Below are positions 7,465 to 10,200 of a DNA stretch of 10,200 nt, piece by piece (position 1 is the stretch's first letter; every line of letters starts with the position of its first letter). This DNA is from an uncultured bacterium. GTDB taxonomy: Bacteria > Planctomycetota > Phycisphaerae > Phycisphaerales > SM1A02. Location: NCBI GenBank assembly GCA_903918555.1, contig CAIXEV010000197.1, positions 1 to 10,200 on the forward strand. The letters run 5' to 3'. A program made the position numbers and the translations under genes. The notes under the pieces are model-generated. The model saw only the letters and a list, made by a program, of their open reading frames with translations. It was not told the DNA's origin and made no database searches.

Positions 7465-7759
7465 CCTGACAGGGACCTTCCGAGCTTGGTTGGACGGGGT
7501 CGAGCTCCGACAACAGAACCAAACCGAAGTCAATCGACAGCCAGTTGTCAGGTTTCCCGACTGGGCTCTTGGTTGTAAGTTCATTCCTTGTATGGACTTC
7601 TGTCGATGCTCCGCGGCTTATGCGGATACCAACAGGCCCTTTTACTAGGTAGGTAGAGAGATTACTTCAGGGATGGTTCCCACCCAGATCGGGGATCCTT
7701 CTCGCCTCAGCGCTCCTTGTTCTCGGCAGCGTTGGCGCATCCACGGCGCTCGCGAGAAT

Positions 7760-7768
7760 TGTGGATAT
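7760..7768 (-). promoter_or_regulatory. DnaA box 3 (ATATCCACA)
   Basis: The + strand TGTGGATAT is the complement of ATATCCACA, one mismatch from consensus. It lies just outside the mutM stop codon. Confidence 0.65.
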
Positions 7769-7780
7769 CACGGGAAACCG

Positions 7781-8689
7781 TCACTCCACCAAACCGCGGG
7801 GCTTTGTGGATAAGTCTTGGCAGCGCGGGCAGGCCACGGTCGTGCGGCCGCCGAGCTGGAAGCCCTCGAGGATCGCGCCACAGCCTAAGCAAGGCAGCCC
7901 GGCGCGTCCGTAGACCTGGTGGGCCTGGACGGCGTCCCCGGGCTGCCCGAAGGCGTCCCGGTAGTCTCGAAGGGTCGACCCACCCGCCTCGATCGCTGCA
8001 TTGATGATCCGTCGGATGTTCGAAGTGAGTCGCTGAAACTCTTTCTCGGTCAGCGAGTTGCACAGCCGCAGCGGGTGGATCCGCGCGCCGAACAGAGATT
8101 CGTCGGCGTAGATGTTCCCAAGGCCGGCGATCACAGCCTGATCGAGTAAGGATGACTTGATCGGGCGCTTGGATTTCGCCATTGCGGCCCGGAGCAGCGC
8201 ATCAGACGGGTTGGCGGCATCGTGTCCAAGAGTCGCCCAGACTTTTTGTAGGTCGTTCATCGATGCGTAGGCCGTCAGGCCACCGAACCGACGCGGATCT
8301 CTGAAGGCAAGCCGCCAAGGGGTTGCGGTCTCGATGCCGGCGGCGCGGAGCGTGTGCGCTGCAGGCGTGAAGTGCCAGATGACATGTCGGTGCTTTGAGT
8401 CCATCCCACGCGGGTGACTTCCCCGCTCGATGGTCACCGAGCCGGTCATCCCGAGCTGGATCACGAGCACGCGGCCGTTCGACGCTTCGAACGCCATCTG
8501 CTTGCCGCGTCGGTGGGTCGCGAGAATCGTCGAGTCGGCGAGAAGCGCAGCGTCGAGGTCCATTCGGTGCGTGTCGCCCGCGAACGACACGACGCTCCGC
8601 CGGCGCACCGAGACACGCCCAAATCGACCGCCTACGACCCAAGGGTCGAGGGATCGTCGGAGGTGCTCAACTTCGGGCAGTTCAGGCAT
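7781..8689 (-). CDS. mutM: Formamidopyrimidine-DNA glycosylase (Fpg/MutM)
   Basis: This 302-residue bifunctional glycosylase/AP lyase removes oxidised purines such as 8-oxoguanine in base excision repair. The mature N terminus PELPEVE supplies catalytic P2 and E3. Conserved K63 sits in RRGKQM, and DPRRFG (131-136) is the family DNA-contact loop. The helix-two-turn-helix region is SSLLDQAVIAGLGNIYADES (179-198) with N192. A C-terminal zinc finger uses C267, C270, C287 and C290, with R281 in GGRTT. All expected active residues are intact, so it should be functional. It ends with 11 extra residues after CPRCQ, which standard Fpg proteins usually lack; that stretch overlaps a perfect DnaA box. 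The ATG at 8689 is fixed by the invariant MPELPE start; no Shine-Dalgarno is visible. It is transcribed towards oriC and divergently from moxR. Confidence 0.97.
   Translation of the reverse strand: MPELPEVEHLRRSLDPWVVGGRFGRVSVRRRSVVSFAGDTHRMDLDAALLADSTILATHRRGKQMAFEASNGRVLVIQLGMTGSVTIERGSHPRGMDSKHRHVIWHFTPAAHTLRAAGIETATPWRLAFRDPRRFGGLTAYASMNDLQKVWATLGHDAANPSDALLRAAMAKSKRPIKSSLLDQAVIAGLGNIYADESLFGARIHPLRLCNSLTEKEFQRLTSNIRRIINAAIEAGGSTLRDYRDAFGQPGDAVQAHQVYGRAGLPCLGCGAILEGFQLGGRTTVACPRCQDLSTKPRGLVE
7805..7813 (-). promoter_or_regulatory. DnaA box 4, perfect consensus (TTATCCACA), inside mutM
   Basis: The + strand TGTGGATAA is the exact complement of TTATCCACA. It lies in the coding sequence of the extra C-terminal residues of MutM (LST region), 45 bp from box 3 in the same orientation. 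It is the only exact match found in the origin region. Confidence 0.75.
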
Positions 8690-8909
8690 GGCTCAATGGG
8701 GCGAACCCTATACTCGCAGGCTACGCGCAACGCGGCCTTTCGGCGGCGGTTGGTCGGGGTGTCGGCTCCCGGTCGGTGGGAAACCCGTCGGCGGAAAAAT
8801 GGCGCTTGCGCCGAGCCGATCGGGACAACCTTCGGTTTTCTCCCTGAAGGGCGTATCCCGAGGGGTTCGCCGAAGCCGAAACAACAGGGAGAGGCTAGGC
8901 ACATCCACC
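8690..8909. promoter_or_regulatory. Divergent intergenic region between mutM and moxR
   Basis: This 220-bp gap should contain both promoters. TATACT at 8708-8713 (+) resembles a -10 element, but no matching -35 is seen on either strand. Towards moxR the leader is rich in short inverted repeats: CTTCGG (8830-8835) with CCGAAG (8870-8875), GGGCGTATCCC (8849-8859), and TCTCCCT (8839-8845) complementary to AGGGAGA (8886-8892). The last could mask the only Shine-Dalgarno-like purine stretch before moxR. Confidence 0.45.
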
Positions 8910-10019
8910 ATGTCGGACCCGACCAACATCCACCACCCAAACGCCACTCCCTCCAACCAGTGGGCCATCGCCGAACCGGCCCTGTCGCCGAGCTGGCCTG
9001 ACCTCGTCACCGGGGTCGCCGAGGTCCGCCGGGCGATCGACCGTGTCCGCCGCGAGGTGCACAAGTCGATCGTCGGTCAGGACGAGGTCGTCGACCAGGC
9101 GATCCTCGCCATCATCTGCGGCGGCCATGCCGTCGTTGAAGGCGTGCCGGGTCTCGCGAAGACGCTGCTCGTCTCGAGCCTGTCGAAGACGCTCAGCCTC
9201 CAGTTCTCGCGCATCCAGTTCACGCCCGACCTCATGCCGAGCGACATGACCGGCACCGAGGTGATCCAGGAGGACAAGGCCACCGGTTCGCGCGCGCTGC
9301 GGTTCGTGAAGGGACCGATCTTCTCGAACATCGTGCTTGCCGACGAGATCAACCGCACGCCGCCGAAGACGCAGTCGGCGCTGCTCGAGGCGATGCAGGA
9401 GCGGCAGGTCACGGTGAACGGCGTGCAGTACCGCCTGCCGAATCCGTTCTTCGTCCTCGCGACGCAGAACCCGATCGAGCAGGAAGGCACCTACCCGCTG
9501 CCCGAGGCGCAGCTCGACCGCTTCATGCTGAACATCCGCGTGAACTACCCGACCGAGGCCGAGGAGCTCGAGATCGTCTCGCGCACCACCTCGACGGGCC
9601 TCTCCGATCCGTCGCCGGTGCTTTCGGCCGACGACATCGTGCGCATGCAGGCGCTGGTGCGGCAGATCCCCGTGTCCGAGGATGTGCTGCGTCACGCGAT
9701 CCGCATCGTGCGCGCCACGCGCGTCCGGGAGGAAGGCGAGGCGATCAAGGTCTGCCGCGACTACCTCGCGTGGGGTGCAGGGCCGCGCGCGAGCCAGTTC
9801 CTCGTGCTCGCAGCGAAGGCGCGCGCGCTCGTCGAAGGCGCGGAGAAGCCGACGATCGCGCACCTCGAGTCGATCGCGCTGCCTGTGATGCGCCACCGCA
9901 TCGTGACGAACTTCAACGCGGAGGCCGACGGCGTGAAGGCCGACGATGTCGTGAAGCTCATCCTCGAGAGCGTGCGTGGCAGAAGCGCCTCGCGCGATTT
10001 CGAGAGCGTCGTGCGCTGA
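8910..10019 (+). CDS. MoxR-family AAA+ ATPase
   Basis: This 369-residue protein is a MoxR-type AAA+ ATPase, a family thought to act as chaperones assembling or activating partner complexes, often beside DUF58 and von Willebrand factor A proteins. About 30 disordered residues precede the domain. Key elements are GQDEVVDQAI (56-65), Walker A GVPGLAKT (78-85), Walker B IVLADEINR (141-149), sensor 1 ATQNP (185-189), arginine-finger LPEAQLDRF (197-205) and the lid segment WGAGPRASQ (288-296). FTPDLMPSDMTG (104-115) is characteristic of MoxR. The ATG at 8910 begins the family-like part; the purine stretch GGGAGAGG ends about 15 nt upstream, which is far for a ribosome site, so initiation may be weak or regulated. 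The expected DUF58 partner would lie downstream beyond the window edge. Confidence 0.95.
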   Translation: MSDPTNIHHPNATPSNQWAIAEPALSPSWPDLVTGVAEVRRAIDRVRREVHKSIVGQDEVVDQAILAIICGGHAVVEGVPGLAKTLLVSSLSKTLSLQFSRIQFTPDLMPSDMTGTEVIQEDKATGSRALRFVKGPIFSNIVLADEINRTPPKTQSALLEAMQERQVTVNGVQYRLPNPFFVLATQNPIEQEGTYPLPEAQLDRFMLNIRVNYPTEAEELEIVSRTTSTGLSDPSPVLSADDIVRMQALVRQIPVSEDVLRHAIRIVRATRVREEGEAIKVCRDYLAWGAGPRASQFLVLAAKARALVEGAEKPTIAHLESIALPVMRHRIVTNFNAEADGVKADDVVKLILESVRGRSASRDFESVVR

Positions 10020-10033
10020 GCACGGCTGGTGGG

Positions 10034-10118
10034 ATGTGGACTCGCAGACCGTGGAGTTCGTAAGCAGTGGAATTCCCAAGCCGTGGAATTCGTAAGCCGT
10101 GGAATTCGGAAGCCGTGG
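10034..10118. repeat. 16-bp tandem repeat after moxR (about five copies)
   Basis: Units CGTGGAGTTCGTAAGC (10050-10065), AGTGGAATTCCCAAGC (10066-10081), CGTGGAATTCGTAAGC (10082-10097) and CGTGGAATTCGGAAGC (10098-10113) are directly adjacent. A diverged unit precedes them (from about 10034) and a partial CGTGG follows. The array starts 15 bp after the moxR stop and is not in a recognisable gene. Confidence 0.88.
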
Positions 10119-10132
10119 CGGCGATCGCCGCC
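10117..10132. other. 16-bp perfect palindrome after moxR
   Basis: GGCGGCGATCGCCGCC is a perfect palindrome directly abutting the 16-bp repeat array. In RNA it gives a 6- to 7-bp GC stem with a tight loop. Without a following U-run it is only a possible factor-dependent or weak terminator. Confidence 0.5.
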
Positions 10133-10165
10133 GGGAGCCATCAGCGATTGGATTCGAACCGCGAC

Positions 10166-10200
10166 ATGAACGATGGCCGTTCGCGTGAACGGCCGAACGA
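10166..10200 (+). CDS. Possible start of the next gene (partial, uncertain)
   Basis: An ATG at 10166 opens a frame (MNDGRSRERPNE) that runs off the window end. MoxR genes are often followed by a DUF58 gene on the same strand, which makes a start here plausible. No Shine-Dalgarno is seen, only 11 codons after the ATG are visible, and an overlapping ATG at 10173 gives another open frame, so nothing can be said of function. Confidence 0.2.
   Translation, partial: MNDGRSRERPN
10175..10194. other. Perfect 8-bp inverted repeat with 4-base loop
   Basis: GGCCGTTC (10175-10182) and GAACGGCC (10187-10194) are exact reverse complements around GCGT. The structure could form a stable RNA hairpin and might end the moxR transcript or lie in the next gene's 5' end; no T-run follows within the window. 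Confidence 0.5.

Larger units (their letters stand above)
7398..7780. other. oriC: Probable chromosomal replication origin (oriC)
   Basis: This 383-bp non-coding gap directly follows dnaA and is less GC-rich than its surroundings: 7561-7680 counts 59 G/C of 120, about 49%. It carries DnaA boxes at 7409 and 7456 on the left and 7760 on the right, with a fourth just inside mutM at 7805. All face the same way, and spacings within the pairs are 47 and 45 bp. Between the left boxes is a perfect 17-bp dyad. The central AT-richer stretch, including TTTTACTAGGTAGGTAGAGA around 7640-7659, is a candidate unwinding element. An inverted pair AACCTGACA (7463-7471) and TGTCAGGTT (7546-7554) is also present. 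Location beside dnaA plus box clustering is the standard signature of oriC; strand-composition data over the genome would be needed to confirm it. Confidence 0.75.

Noticed and set aside
7457..7648. 63-codon + strand frame in the dnaA-mutM gap
   Set aside because: It starts with a GTG inside a DnaA box, lacks a ribosome site, and matches no recognisable family; the region is better explained as oriC.
10150..10165. tRNA T-arm-like GGTTCGAATCC on the - strand
   Set aside because: The flanking bases do not form the T stem and no acceptor or anticodon arms can be built around it.

Overview
This is a high-GC bacterial window with densely packed genes. The gene set suggests a Planctomycetota-type bacterium (possibly Phycisphaerae), but that is only an impression from protein style. 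A dnaA gene not followed by dnaN, an HDOD protein with a degenerate GGDEF domain, a MoxR ATPase and a GC-rich genome with several minisatellites all fit without proving it. No ribosomal RNA or other decisive taxonomic marker is present.

Layout. (1) 2-586, + strand: the C-terminal end of an M16 zinc-peptidase-family protein. (2) 587-694: a hairpin-forming 28-bp tandem repeat between convergent genes. (3) 629-4619, - strand: a run of four genes, read from right to left as an Hpt phosphotransfer protein, a response regulator with an intact diguanylate cyclase domain (start overlaps the hpt stop), recO, and an HDOD protein with a degenerate GGDEF domain. (4) 4620-4760: a divergent promoter region. 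(5) 4761-5852, +: an RNase Z-like metallo-beta-lactamase with a repeat-built tail. (6) 6006-7397, +: dnaA, with a promoter starting in the previous stop codon. (7) 7398-7813: a probable chromosomal replication origin, with four DnaA boxes in two pairs, a 17-bp dyad and an AT-richer core. (8) 7781-8689, -: mutM/fpg, whose 3' end holds a perfect DnaA box. (9) 8910-10019, +: a MoxR-family AAA+ ATPase. (10) 10035-10200: a 16-bp tandem repeat, two perfect inverted repeats and possibly the start of the next gene.

How they fit together. The - strand genes combine a phosphorelay/c-di-GMP module (Hpt to REC-GGDEF, plus an HDOD output protein) with the recombination mediator RecO. dnaA and the adjacent boxed intergenic region form the replication initiation locus, with a base-excision repair glycosylase converging on it. 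I see no phage, transposase, CRISPR array or defence system. The parts most worth a second look are the origin architecture, the coupled Hpt/diguanylate cyclase pair, the hairpin abutting the recO start, and four unrelated short tandem repeats within 10 kb.
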